A DNA stretch of 64,000 bases, taken from contig OX459102.1 of the NCBI GenBank assembly GCA_949775045.1, forward strand, positions 8,579,073 through 8,643,072, read 5' to 3'. Position 1 is the stretch's first letter. Every line of letters begins with the position of its first letter. The translations under genes were made by a program, and so were the position numbers. This DNA comes from Metridium senile (lineage: Eukaryota > Cnidaria > Anthozoa > Actiniaria > Metridiidae). The notes beneath the pieces are model-generated. The model saw only the letters and a list, made by a program, of their open reading frames with translations, ran no database searches and was not told the DNA's origin. Shown piece after piece: positions 23,276 to 33,593 of this stretch.

Positions 23276-23504
23276 TTAAACAGCGTGATCTTGTTTACTC
23301 ATGTTTACCTGTATCGACTATAAATCACGGCTGATATTGATGCTGAATAAACGATCTTTCTTCAAATCCACAGCAACCTTTAATTATCTGTGAAACAAAT
23401 TCAAAACAAATTGATTCAAAGAAGTGACATATATGCATATTATTATACTAGTACTGACACCGATTTCAATTAAAAACGTTGTCTATAAAGGTCGGCTATA
23501 AGTC
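23276..23504. other. Intergenic
   Basis: No supported feature between two arrays. Confidence 0.4.
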
Positions 23505-23690
23505 ATTATAAGATGGAAAAGAATTATAGGCATACACCTATTTCAAAAAGGTTGTCCAAGGTAATAAGTCATTATAAGATGGAAAGAAATCATAGGCATA
23601 CACCTATTTCAGAAAGGATGTCCAAGGTGATAGGTCATTCCAAGATGAAAAGTAATTATAGACATACACCAATTTTTAAAAGGCCAGCTC
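23505..23690 (+). repeat. 66-bp array (MITE-arm family), about three copies
   Basis: Same monomer as 4290-4640: ACACCTATTTCA, AGGTTGTCCAAGG, AGATGGAAA, AATTATAGGCAT. Confidence 0.8.
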
Positions 23691-23999
23691 GGAATGAAAA
23701 ACCTTTTCGATGTAAATGTATACATCAATTCCCTTTTTCATAACAATCATATAACGGCTATCATTATACACAAGGAAACGTCCGTCATAGTTGAACGTCA
23801 AGTCAAAGCTTAAAGAAAGCAGTTTTCTGTTCTAAATAAATAATTTCTTTCCGTTGAATCTTTTCGTTTCCTATATGAAGTCCTACCTTGTTTGATTTAG
23901 CTCAATAGAGTTGTCTTGACTCGCACGTTTACTATGTACTCAGGGCTTAGCGTTTTTGAATTATAATATAAATATCGGAATCGTTGAAGGTTTTTTCCG
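23691..23999. other. Intergenic, nothing recognised
   Basis: No supported feature. Confidence 0.4.
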
Positions 24000-24540
24000 G
24001 GTTATCCGCAAAAATAAACATGTGAGCCGAGTTGTGTATATAGAGGCAGTGAGTGTGAATCTGAGTCTCCCAAATTAATAGGACACTTGTGTGATTAGAA
24101 GATTGTGAGTAGTGCCAAAATATTTAACATATGCATGTTCTAGAAATATATATATAATTATATAGAGATAGTGAGTGTGAGTCTCCCAAATTAGTAGGAC
24201 ACTCGTGTCTACTTGCTAAATATATTGAGATGTTAAAAAAGCGATATATTTTATTTGTGAATTTACAATTGCAAAAATGAAAGTATGAGCATAGTTGTGT
24301 GCCAAAACATTTAATGTAGAGGCAGTCAGTGAAGTCTGAGTCTCCTCAATTTGTAGGACAGTCTGCATGCTAAGTAATTTGAGATGTTAAAAAAGCGATA
24401 TATTTTATTTGTGAAATAAAATTGCAAAAATGAAAGTATGAGCATAGTTGTGTGCCAAAACATTTAATGTAGAGGCAGTGAGTGAAGTCTGAGTCTCCTC
24501 AATTTGTAGGACAGTCTGCATGCTAAGTAATATATTTTAT
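24000..24540 (+). repeat. Tandem array derived from a SINE tail
   Basis: About four units carrying CATGTGAGCCGAGTTGTGT or AGTATGAGCATAGTTGTGTG, AGAGGCAGTGAGTG, GAGTCTCCCAAATT and TAGGACA. The same blocks in the same order form the 3' part of the SINE at 31118-31378 and the fragment at 61165-61260. Confidence 0.7.
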
Positions 24541-24929
24541 TTGTGAATTTTCAAAACAAAATGAATTCTAACTTACCTTTACTACTGAAGTTGTCTTTTC
24601 GTTTGAGAAGGATTATGTTTGGCAAAGCTAGTCAAGTCGTAAGTGCTTGTGTGTTTACTTCATCCGTTGTAAATTACTGCGAACGACCCACATTGCTAAC
24701 GACTCAAATTATTAAATTTGTAAAGCCCTTCGTTATTTCTGATCGCTCTTGATTTGTAATTAACGGGAACGGAATGAATGTGGTGTTGCGATTGGTTGAT
24801 TTGGTTATAGTATCTCGCCTGCTTTTATAGTGATTACCGGCGGATTGAGGCCAAGGCATCTCTTCAATTAACTGGAAGAGAAAATACTAAGAATTTAGAT
24901 AACTGTTTGGGATTATAGCTCAGTAAAAC
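24541..24929. other. Intergenic, nothing recognised
   Basis: A 69-codon plus frame (24543-24752) has no recognisable domain. Confidence 0.35.
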
Positions 24930-25345
24930 GAAAAACAAAACAAAAACAGTGGCACACATCCAAATAGATTGACGGACAAACAAATAAACTAAGAAACAAA
25001 ACAAATATTCTACAAATAAATAAATAAACAAATAAACAAACAGACAGACAAATGAATACACTGAAAACAAATAGACATACAAACAAACAAACAAACAAAC
25101 AAACAGACAAACAAATAAGCAAACAAATAAACAAACAGACAAACGAAGAAACTGAAAACAAACAGACATACAAACAAACAAATAAGCAAACAAATACACA
25201 AACAGACAAACGAAGAAACTGAAAACAAACAGACATACAGACAAACAAACAAATAAGCAAACAAATAAACAACCAGACAAAAAAAAGCATACAAAAAAAA
25301 ACAAGCAAACAAACAAACAAACAAACAATAAAAAGACAAATATTA
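24930..25345. repeat. (AAAC)n microsatellite
   Basis: Imperfect AAAC/AGAC/AAAT repeats with a repeated phrase GACAAACGAAGAAACTGAAA. Open frames are artefacts. Confidence 0.95.
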
Positions 25346-25464
25346 CTTTGAGTTCGAGCGCAGTTTTCCTCGAAACTAGTAGAAGTATTTAGACCAAACT
25401 TAACACACATCGTCTCCTGGCACTAAGCAAAAGAGCTGAGATTTTTCTGTTCTTCTGTTTATAT

Positions 25465-25717
<253 letters not shown>

Positions 25718-26677
25718 CTTTTGTCCATAATTTTCATTCAGCCGTACCCCCGCACAAAGTCCCCGTCCGCCACCCACCCCACCCTAACTAAAAAAGTACA
25801 CAATACTACCAAAACAAACCAACATACTTTTATTTAATTATAAAAACGATTTAATATCAAAACCTTAGCACACTTCATAATCTATCATTATATATATCAC
25901 TCGAATCAAGATAATCCTTTTTGATATCTATATACACACTTTATCAAAAAAAAAAACTTGGAAAAAAAATTGTAATAAACAATGTGTACAGCCAGTGTGT
26001 ACTGTCAATTCCATGAAGGTTGCCAATTTAAAAAGACATTTTGACTATTACAAATTTCATGTGTCATGTATGCTATTTATCTTAATTAATAATTATTCCT
26101 TCAAACTGTTTACCTCAAAATTAAGCCCCCCGAAGGTCGAATAGGGCTAAGAAAATGTATCTCTTATAATATACATTTAAGTGCACTGTTGCCTTCTAAA
26201 TTTTTAAATTTAAAACCATTGGAAAGAAATCTGAGTTATCAAAAAAAATTATCAATTTATTATATAAGTTGCCAAAACATGTAAAAGATAAATAAAATAA
26301 AAAAACATGTTATGTGGCATAATTTACTCCATCATGTAAAACGGAAACTCAATTTAAGTATAAAAATAGATCAAACATTATTAAATTAAAGTGTTTTCCA
26401 AGTCTGGCAAGTTAGGCCAAATTGCACTACTTAAAAATATTCTTAAAGAGAAAAAAGGATTTTAATTAAGATATAACTGAGTTCCAGAAGGGCTTCTCGT
26501 TTGAAAAAGACATATTACTGTTTAGTGTGGCAGTAAAGATATCTTTCTTTATTTTCATTGCCATTGTGAATCCATTTGTGACTAGACGGCAAGCTTTCAT
26601 TCTCTTAAGTATTAGCAACCCAAACAATTTTCCTTTCTTATAGATCTTGTAGTAAGGGCCTAGCTTCATAGTGTCAC
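25718..26677. other. AT-rich intergenic, nothing recognised
   Basis: Long A and T runs, no supported exon. Confidence 0.4.
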
Positions 26678-26896
26678 TTAATAACAGCACGACGCGCAAA
26701 AGTATGACCACTTTTAATATATTCGCATACTTCTATGCACGGACTTTATGCTGCGAAACGAGTTTTTACACGCCTTATTCGGCAAAATCAGACAACTTCA
26801 CATCAAATCTGTCTGTTTGAAGTACAAACTCCCATGCATAGAAGTATGCGAATACATTAAATGTGGTCATAATTTTGCGCGTCGCGCTGTTAGTAA
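26678..26896. mobile_element. 219-bp inverted-repeat MITE
   Basis: Arms of about 70 bp: TTAATAACAGCACGACGCGC then TATTCGCATACTTCTATGCA on the left, mirrored by TGCATAGAAGTATGCGAATA then GCGCGTCGCGCTGTTAGTAA on the right. Confidence 0.8.
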
Positions 26897-26995
26897 TAGT
26901 TTTGTCGATCCTTTAACATTTAAAAAAACCTTGTTTTTCATTGACATATCATATCCAGTCGTTACGAAATGGTATTTAAAATAGCATTACATGCA

Positions 26996-27206
26996 ATACT
27001 TTAGTTTCACGTTATCTAGCACCGCTGTACTTTTTGACAAAAAGCGCATTTGTACCGGCTAAGTCTGGATAAGTTGTTAAATACCAAGCAGAGCAAGGGA
27101 AAATGCTATCTAAATCACATTTGGATTTTCGCTAAATCGATCACTGTACAAATATGTCTTTTGTACAAGCAGTACAGCGGTGCCAGATAACATGAAACTG
27201 GAGTAT
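26996..27206. mobile_element. MITE family A copy 2
   Basis: Ends ATACT..AGTTTCACGTTATC and GATAACATGAAACTGGAGTAT. TAGCACCGCTGTAC and GTACAGCGGTGCCA form the next inverted block. Confidence 0.85.
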
Positions 27207-27407
27207 CCTATTGTTTCCACCCTTAAACTGATTGCAAACCCAAATAAATGTACATTGTAAATTCAGTCGTGCTTATTTTTAAAACCAATTCAGTCTCGCC
27301 CACCCTAAAACATTATAAACCAATTTTTGAAAAAAACTTATATGTTCCTTCTTAATCAGTAACCATGACAAAAAATGAAATCCCTAGTGTTTTTTTGAGA
27401 TGGCAGT
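27207..27407. other. Intergenic with flanking direct repeat
   Basis: A ~55-bp segment at about 27357-27410 (AGTAACCATGAC to GAGATGGCAGTTTA) recurs at about 27722-27787, on the other side of the next MITE. Confidence 0.5.
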
Positions 27408-27410
27408 TTA

Positions 27411-27661
27411 GGGACTTGTCAGAAATTAGCAGGGGGAGGGGGGTGGAAACTGGGGGAGGGTCATCACTTTTTAAGAACCTAAAAAGGGAGGGTCACAAAA
27501 TAATAAACCACCAAAAATGAGAATTGTGCAAAAGAAGACACTGTGACATAGGGTAGGGTCAAGATATTATGATCCTTTACTTTGGGAGGGTCATGGAATT
27601 TTCATCACTTCATTTCAAAACTCCACCCCCCCTCCCCCCCTGCTAATTTCTGACAAGTCCC
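27411..27661. mobile_element. G-rich inverted-repeat MITE with TTA target duplication
   Basis: Ends GGGACTTGTCAGAAATTAGC and GCTAATTTCTGACAAGTCCC are perfect inverses, flanked by TTA on both sides. The left arm carries GGGGGAGGGGGGTGG and CTGGGGGAGGG, near a G-quadruplex pattern. No coding capacity. Confidence 0.85.
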
Positions 27662-27787
27662 TTATGTGCAAGATTCGTTTTTCAAATTACCAAGATCAGA
27701 ACTTTTGTGCAGCTTTTTGATCAGTAACCATGACGAAATTAATAAATTAAATTAAATCACCAGTGTTTTTTGAGATGGCAGTTTACT

Positions 27788-28259
27788 CCCTGTTTTTCGA
27801 TAAGCCTCGTGTATGTTTCGTTTTTCAGCGGACCAATTAGATAAGAGCTTTTATGGAGCTGTGCGAAGACGCGCACAACAATATCCAAGTATTTAGAAGT
27901 TAATGAGTAATGTTTGTGTTTCCAAATAATGCCATAGCAAATCCATATTTTCCAACCTTTGCCCCTATTAGGTTTCATCTTCCCAACGACATAGCTGGCC
28001 ATAGAGTTGGGAGGAACATCCTACATCACTTCCGTTGCTTTACTTGTGTTAATTCTAATCCGAATGTTCGTTTTGGTGGCTAACTTCCAAGTTACCTATT
28101 TCAAGTGGAAGCTAGAGCATCTTTGCCATCTTTTCTACAGTTAGGTGTCATGTTCTCAATTGTTTCTGAAGAGTTGTCTCTGTTCTATTCAGCATAGCTG
28201 ACTACATAGTTCAAAGGCGTAACATCCAATATCACTTTAATTTGTTTTAATCCGAATTT
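27788..28259. other. Intergenic, nothing recognised
   Basis: A minus frame at 28002-27757 (81 aa) has no recognisable domain. The degenerate phrase ACTTCCAAGTTACC at about 28083 foreshadows the next array. Confidence 0.35.
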
Positions 28260-28495
28260 CTGTCGTTTTCCTGGCCGAATTACGATGGTACAAGTTCCAA
28301 TTTACCTTCTGGTTGGTCTTTGTGTTTTAATCTTGATACTATTCGTTTCCCTGGCAGAATTACTGTTGGTATACCTTCCAAGTTACCTTCCGGTTGCTCG
28401 TTTGTGTTTTAATCCGAATATATTTCTTTTTCCTGGCCGAATTACTGATGGTACAACCTCCAAGTTGAATACGTTGTTGTATGTGTTGTAATCTG
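28260..28495 (+). repeat. ~87-bp tandem repeat, three copies
   Basis: Units share TTTCCTGGCCGAATTAC, GATGGTACAACTTCCAAGTT and TGTGTTTTAATCCGAATA. Located downstream of the Kv gene's poly(A) signal. Confidence 0.75.
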
Positions 28496-28577
28496 AATAT
28501 TGTTTAAAAGCACAAATTTTCAAATGCATGTAATACTTCGCCCTTTGTCCCATCTGCAATATATTTCCTTTTTTAAT

Positions 28578-28583
28578 TTTATT
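28578..28583 (-). terminator. Poly(A) signal AATAAA of the Kv gene
   Basis: AATAAA on the minus strand about 240 bp beyond the Kv stop codon, at the end of the duplicated tail region. It places the decayed tail copies inside the probable 3'UTR. Confidence 0.55.
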
Positions 28584-28586
28584 CCA

Positions 28587-28886
28587 CACATTGTAATTGT
28601 TGAGTTTGTTTTCTTTTTCATACATTTGCATTACCTTGTCTACATTTTATCATCACCTCCACTACTTTTTTCATATTTTCGATTCTTTTTCTTAAGCTTA
28701 CACATTGTAATAAATCAGTTCATCAGCTTCGCTACTACTATTTTTCATCTTCTCGACACTTTTCAGCTCACACATTGTAATTGTTGAGCTTGTTTTCTGT
28801 TTCACACATTTGCAATGTCTTGACTAGATTTCATCATCATCCCCACTACTATTTTTCATCTTTTCGATCTTTTTCCTCAGATCGTC
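28587..28886 (-). repeat. Tandem triplication of the Kv C-terminal codons and 3'UTR
   Basis: Reading the minus strand, the last coding stretch (GATGAAAAATAGTAGTG within [16 protein letters not shown]) and the following 3'UTR (TCAAGACATTGCAAATGTGTG, AACAATTACAATGTGTG) are followed by two more copies. The middle one (28772-28703) keeps GATGAAAAATAGTAGTAGCG. The last one (28702-28587) still reads LKKKNRKYEKSSGGDDK and repeats GCAAATGTATGAAAAAG and CAACAATTACAATGTGTG. The extra copies lie after the stop codon. Confidence 0.85.
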
Positions 28887-30953
28887 AACGTTGTAAACAT
28901 TTAGCATGTTTTTCTTGAAGATATCCTTCTCTTGTATAATTGGTATTGGAAGAGCAATAAGTATTACACCAGATACGCAGCACATTGCACCAATTAACTG
29001 GCCGGGTATCGTGGAAGGAACCATATCTCCGTAACTGTGGACCATAGAAAGTTAGTTTAGTCATATGTTTGACGACATATTTGTACGGACGTAAACAAAA
29101 ACAAAGGAAATCATAATATTGGGATTGCCATGATTGTAAGCTACGTGGGTGCAGTGTGCGCCTTAAATGGTGTCCATGCTTAATATAAAGCGCATTGAGA
29201 CTATACATTAGCACACGTTACATTACTTACCTCGTGATTGTAAGGTTGCAGTGCATGTGCGCCTTAAATAGTTGCCCGCACACAATACTCTAGTTTCACA
29301 TTATCTAGCACCACTATATTATTGACAAAAGGCGCATTTGCACAGGCTACGCCTTGATTTGCTGTACAAAATATTTACAAACTCAAATCCGACCACGGAA
29401 ATTGAAAACTCTACTGCTAAACAATTATCAACATTTAAATTTACTTCGAATCGAGGTAATCCCTGTCTAAATGCGCCTCTTGTATAATTGTATAGCAGTG
29501 CTAGATAACATGAAACTGGAGTATTGCGAGACATTCGTGTTGCAAGCCTTTGCCCACCCCATTATCTCTCCGCTAGCCCAATAGCCAGCTGCGCACGTGC
29601 GGTGAATTATAAAGCTGTAGTGTCCGTAGTATTTGTTGAGAGATAATATGATGCGGTATTGTTGAATTACTTTTTGCGGTGTTGATGATCTCCCTCTCTA
29701 TACACAGTCAATTCAAAAAGCATTGTCGTCAATAGGCTTCAAGTCTTTCGGTCTAGTTGCGTAGACAGTTGAAGCCTATTGACGACAAGGTTTTTTGAAT
29801 TGACTGTAGTCCTGATGATTTCTACTCACCCTAAAGTTATCATAGTAACGACAGTGTACCACATGCTATCAGGTATACTTGTAAACACTCCTTCTACCGC
29901 TCCTTGCTCGACGAAATACAGGAAACTCGCGAATAACAACACCGCTACCAGTAGAACAAAAGCCAAAGACATCAAATCCTGCATGCATGATCCTATAGCA
30001 CCACCGAACCGTTGTAATCGTTTAGAATGCCGTGATAACTTAAACACCCTAAAGATCCTCAATACCCGAAGTACAACCAAAGCTTCTAGATTCGAGCCAA
30101 CGATGGACTGTAGCACTATCCTCGCGTAGAAAGGCAATATGGAGAAAAAGTCTATAATATTCATTGGTGTTCTTATGAACTGTCTGTAATCTGGACATAC
30201 CATAAGTCGAAGTGTGAATTCGAAGGTAAAAATGCCAATACAAATAACATCTAAGAGGTCTAAAACATGAGTTCTCTGATTACAAGCCTCAACTCCATCG
30301 TTACAAGGAACAGTTTCATACACAGTTGTAAAAATACTAAGAATTATAAATAGCCCAACAAAGTAGATAAACCCCATACCAATAACGGACCCGGGGCCGC
30401 TTTCCAGCTCGCCCTCTAGCAGCCTCCATATATAGTTCCTAAATCTCTGGAAAGAGTTCTTTGGAACGTAAACAGGACTGGCTTCTTCTTCAGCTTTCTT
30501 CTTCTTCTCCGCGTCTTGCTGTTCCTGCTCTTGATCTTCATCAAAACAACAATCGTGTACTTCCTGGGCTGCAATGCCGTAGAATGACAACTCTTGTTCA
30601 AAACTTTCATTGCAATCGTCCAAAGAACGATGTAGTTTCCCACTCCGATAATAATTCAAAATATACCGAAATATATACGGATCTCGATCGATGAAATACT
30701 CTCCTCGTTTCTCATCGTAAAATTTCGACGATAGTTTTTCGTTGCCAAGTAACGTGTTTGGAAAACGTCTCAGAGTATCCTTATACGTGATAAACTTCCG
30801 CCCGCCGACGTTAATCACCACTTTGACTCCGCTTTTTAGCTTTTTGTGGTGTTTTGGACTGATAGAGTCTATTGGGATAGCGGGTGCAGTGCGAGATCGT
30901 GCGCGTCTAGGAGCGGAGTATGACTTATTGTGAGTAGCGGATATGCTTATCAT
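28824..30953 (-). CDS. Shal-like (Kv4-type) voltage-gated K+ channel, complete, join(28824..29034,29830..30953)
   Basis: Voltage-gated K+ channel subunit, plasma membrane, 444 aa. Exon 1 ends at a GTGAGT donor; exon 2 follows a polypyrimidine-poor CCACAG acceptor. The junction falls inside the filter glycine codon (G375|Y376). T1 domain at ~43-138 carries the Zn motif HX5CX20CC (H108, C114, C135, C136) found in Kv2-4 but not Kv1. S1 ~187-211, S2 ~229-252, S3 ~262-282, S4 ~290-312 with basic residues every third position ([17 protein letters not shown]), S5 ~324-349. The pore [17 protein letters not shown] matches Shal except I for the first T of TMTT. S6 ends ALPIPII, so PVP becomes PIP. The conserved VSNF segment is absent and only ~35 residues follow, against more than 200 in vertebrate Kv4. 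An in-frame TAA lies just upstream of the ATG. Could be a modulatory subunit; that is inference. Confidence 0.93.
29284..29525. mobile_element. MITE family A copy 3, in the Kv intron
   Basis: Ends AATACTCTAGTTTCACATTA and ATGAAACTGGAGTATT. Inner inverted blocks AAAGGCGCATTTGCACAGG and CTGTCTAAATGCGCCTCTTG. Confidence 0.85.
29705..29806. mobile_element. 102-bp palindromic MITE in the Kv intron
   Basis: CAGTCAATTCAAAAAGCATT, GTCGTCAATAGGCTTCAA on the left and TTGAAGCCTATTGACGAC, TTTTTTGAATTGACTG on the right. CAGT-type ends and a neighbouring TA suggest Tc1/mariner ancestry. It ends only 17 bp from the splice donor of exon 1. Confidence 0.85.
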
Positions 30954-31035
30954 TATGCATTAGAAGGATCAATAGTAGAGTTCGGCCGCTTTGGGCATGT
31001 TGTCTTAAGGCTTGCCTTGAGTAACACAGCTATCA
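30954..31035 (-). promoter_or_regulatory. 5'UTR part of Kv exon, preceded by a splice acceptor
   Basis: On the minus strand TATATTTTTCTTTTTCAG is a strong acceptor, with the exon starting at 31035. 82 nt of 5'UTR follow before the ATG at 30953. At least one non-coding upstream exon and the promoter must lie further right, beyond the SINE. Confidence 0.7.
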
Positions 31036-31117
31036 CTGAAAAAGAAAAATATACAACTTTTAGGTTTATTTAACAATAGATAAACTTTTTTAACGTCTCG
31101 ATCTTCTAGCTGGACCA

Positions 31118-31378
31118 ATGCGCCCTACTAATCGGGGAGACTCACTCACACTCGCTATAACTCTATGTTTTTAATATTTTGCACACATTTGGCAACGCAC
31201 ATGTTCATTTTTGCTGAGGGAGGAAAACCAGATAAACCGGAGAAAACCCCTTGTAGCATAGGAGAAAAGAACACATCAAACAAACTCAACTCACGTATAA
31301 TTCATGCCCGAGCCGAGAATCGAGCTCGGGCAACAGCGGTGAGAGGACAGCACTATTACCGCTAGGCCACCCATGCCA
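31118..31378 (-). mobile_element. tRNA-derived SINE
   Basis: From 31378 leftward: a tRNA-like head with A box (GTGGCCTAGCGGTAATAG) and B box (GAGCTCGATTCTC), a middle part (GTTTTCTCCGGTTTATCTGG), then a tail (TGTGCAAAATATTAAAAACA, GAGTGTGAGTGAGTCTCCCC, TAGTAGGGCGCATTGG). Tail pieces recur at 24000-24540 and 61165-61260. It lies in the 5' intron of the Kv gene. Confidence 0.75.
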
Positions 31379-31513
31379 CCCATCCTACCCATCCCACACA
31401 CGCCACCCACTATTTGCCGCCAAACACTACCTAGTGAGCAGGACATAAAGTCTGTACGACTTTCCTCTTGCTCTAGAGCTCCAAGAGTTTATATCGCAGT
31501 TATAAACATGCAC
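31379..31513. other. Short CCAC-rich repeat and flank
   Basis: CCCATCCTACCCATCCCACA and CACGCCACCC repeat the 5' edge of the SINE head a few times. Confidence 0.4.
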
Positions 31514-31697
31514 GCCGTTTTATAAAACGGGAGCGATTATAGAATTCCCTGTCATTTTTCACCGTGACTTGAAATAACTGCCGCCGCGTTCCGTGGTGCT
31601 GCGGTGATCGCTAAGACTTGTGTCCACGGACCGCGGTGGCAGGCTTTTTGATAAGACGTTTTGATGACGGGGTATTCTATAATTTAGCCATAAAACG
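31514..31697. mobile_element. Imperfect inverted-repeat element
   Basis: GTTTTATAAAACGGGAGCGA, TTATAGAATTCCCTGTCAT on the left pairs with ATGACGGGGTATTCTATAAT, TTAGCCATAAAAC on the right. The centre is GC-rich (CCGCCGCGTTCCGTGG). Confidence 0.6.
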
Positions 31698-32439
31698 TAT
31701 GACATGTAGGCTTGGACCAATTATCGGTGCATGTATCGGTGGTTGAGTGGGTTTCTACTCTCCACTTTCACCGTCGTGGTCCACACTGGAAGCCTAGCTG
31801 TGTCTAGAATGTTCTTCTAGAATACGCGAGTTTGTTTGATGTGTTCTCTACCTTTCTCGGGTCTCCTCTTCAGCAAACATGTGATGTTTTAATTGAGGTG
31901 TTTAAAAATCCCTTCTATATTAATAATTTTTTTTGTATGCCCATAATATCTCGCAAATTACCTTAATTACATGGAATAATAATGGTGAGAACCTAGATGT
32001 TTTGTCTTTAGAAGTATGCCGGCCCATAATAGCCATGTTCTTGACGAGAATAATGATTATAAGCACCTCGAGTATTCGTGTTTATCTATGATTTTTCTAA
32101 AACATCCACCATCTTATTGACAAAAATAATAGTTTCAGGAACCAAAACAAATCCGAGATGTAATTTATGCCCATAATTCCCATTTATAGAATTAGAAAGA
32201 TAAAAAGAATTTTCTACTGTACAACAAGTAGCTCAAAACAAACATTTTAAAAGGTTATCTCACAGTTTTGAGCAGGTATGGGATGACCCACTGTGTCAGA
32301 CAAACCACCTTCAACTCGCAGTCAATTCATTAAATATTGACAATAATAAAAGCAACTGCATTTGAATACAACCCGAAGGTGCCAAAAGACCATTGCGAAC
32401 TATAGCTAATCAAAATTATCATTGAAATAGTCTATTTCA
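31698..32439. other. Intergenic with a possible diverged SINE fragment
   Basis: 31720-31880 (plus) has GTGGTTGAGTGGGTTTCTAC, then GAGTTTGTTTGATGTGTTCT and CAGCAAACATGTG, reminiscent of the SINE head and middle. 32025-32095 is an inverse copy of the 84-bp unit at 4641-4995. Confidence 0.4.
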
Positions 32440-32829
32440 CAGTTCCCTGCGCCATCTTGAAAGGTAGCCAGGCCTTTGCATCGAAGCGAGACGAACGATG
32501 AGCTTGCATTGATAGAGACATATAAAGATATTGATAATCACTCTCCGTGGGGCTTCATGCGGTGATTATTTACAATTATTGTGGGGGAATTTTCGGACTG
32601 CTGCAAACCATGCCAGCAGTTTACAATCATGAGTGTGGTTAGTGAATACCTCCGAGACCAGACTGTTGTACCGGGAGACAATACCCTACACTTTGCGAAC
32701 AGCACAAGAAGATCTTGAACGTCCACCTTGCATAGAATTAGAGTGAAGGCAGACGGAAACTTCGTCTCTATCACTGCAAGCTCGGCGGTTTCGCTGCGAT
32801 GCAAAAACACAGCTACCTTTCAAATACTG
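32440..32829. mobile_element. 390-bp MITE (same family as 5060-5236)
   Basis: Ends CAGTTCCCTGCGCCATCTTG then AAAGGTAGC, and GCTACCTTTCAAATACTG. Second inverted block GCATCGAAGCGAGACGAACG / TCGCTGCGATGC. Confidence 0.7.
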
Positions 32830-32839
32830 CGTGCATGCA

Positions 32840-33045
32840 GTATCGCGTTATCTAGTACCGCTGTACTATTTGACAAAAGGCGCATTTGCACAGGCCAAGC
32901 CTCGATTTGTTGCAAAAATATTCACAAATTCCACGCAAAGTTTGAAAAATGTTATCGGTTAAATAGAAAAGAAATGGAAATGTATTCTGAATTGATGTCA
33001 TCCCTGCCATTTATCCAATAGCGTTGCTAAATAACATGAAACTGG
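32840..33045. mobile_element. MITE family A copy 4
   Basis: Left CGCGTTATCTAGTACCGCTG, AAAAGGCGCATTTGCACAGG; right GCGTTGCTAAATAACATGAA, ACTGG. The right arm is more diverged than in other copies. Confidence 0.75.
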
Positions 33046-33593
33046 TCTATAAGCGCAGAGAACTAGTCTAGCCATTTGAACCCACACTAAAGCGAATGGT
33101 AGACCCCAATGTATTGAAAGTTATAACTAATTAAAGGTTATTTATTGATTTAAAGTATTCCTATCGGTATATTATAATGAGCCAAATTTGATTTGGCAAG
33201 TATACTAATACCGCAAGTCTTGTTGCTGTTTACCACGTGATCAGTTGAAACGCCATGGAAAAAATATATATGTGGATATAAAAGGCCTCTTTGTTTTCAT
33301 TCTTTGAAAAAAGAAAACATTGACGCAGTCTACACTAGTTTAACCCCAGTCCAACTTAGTTTAACCGCTAGTTATCGTATATGTTTACTCCAATTGTAGT
33401 TGTATATTTGGCATGAGCCAACCAAATAATCAATAAACCATTCAATTATATAATCAAACGATTGTTCTCGCCAACTTATGAATCGTTAAATTATAATTGA
33501 TTTAAACAATTAATTAATTGATTAGAAAGCACTGAGGTTACGACTGCTAGTTCTTGAATCATGGAATAATACATCGCATTCAGTAAATTTATT
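33046..33593. other. Intergenic, single 80/95-bp family unit
   Basis: 33310-33385 carries GACGCAGTCTACACTAGTTT and AACCGCTAGTTATCGTATAT, a lone unit of the 80-bp family. Nothing else recognised. Confidence 0.45.

Larger units (their letters stand above)
29035..29829 (-). other. Intron of the Kv gene (795 bp), carrying two MITEs
   Basis: GT-AG intron splitting the GYG filter codon for G375. Contains MITE A (29284-29525) and a 102-bp inverted repeat (29705-29806), about a third of its length being element sequence. Confidence 0.9.

Noticed and set aside
28824..30953. Classification as Shaker (Kv1)
   Set aside because: The T1 zinc motif HX5CX20CC and TLGYGDMVP filter context point to the Kv2-4 group, specifically Shal.
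31300..31378. Genuine tRNA gene on the minus strand
   Set aside because: A- and B-box-like motifs are present but the cloverleaf does not close properly, and the sequence continues into a SINE body and tail.
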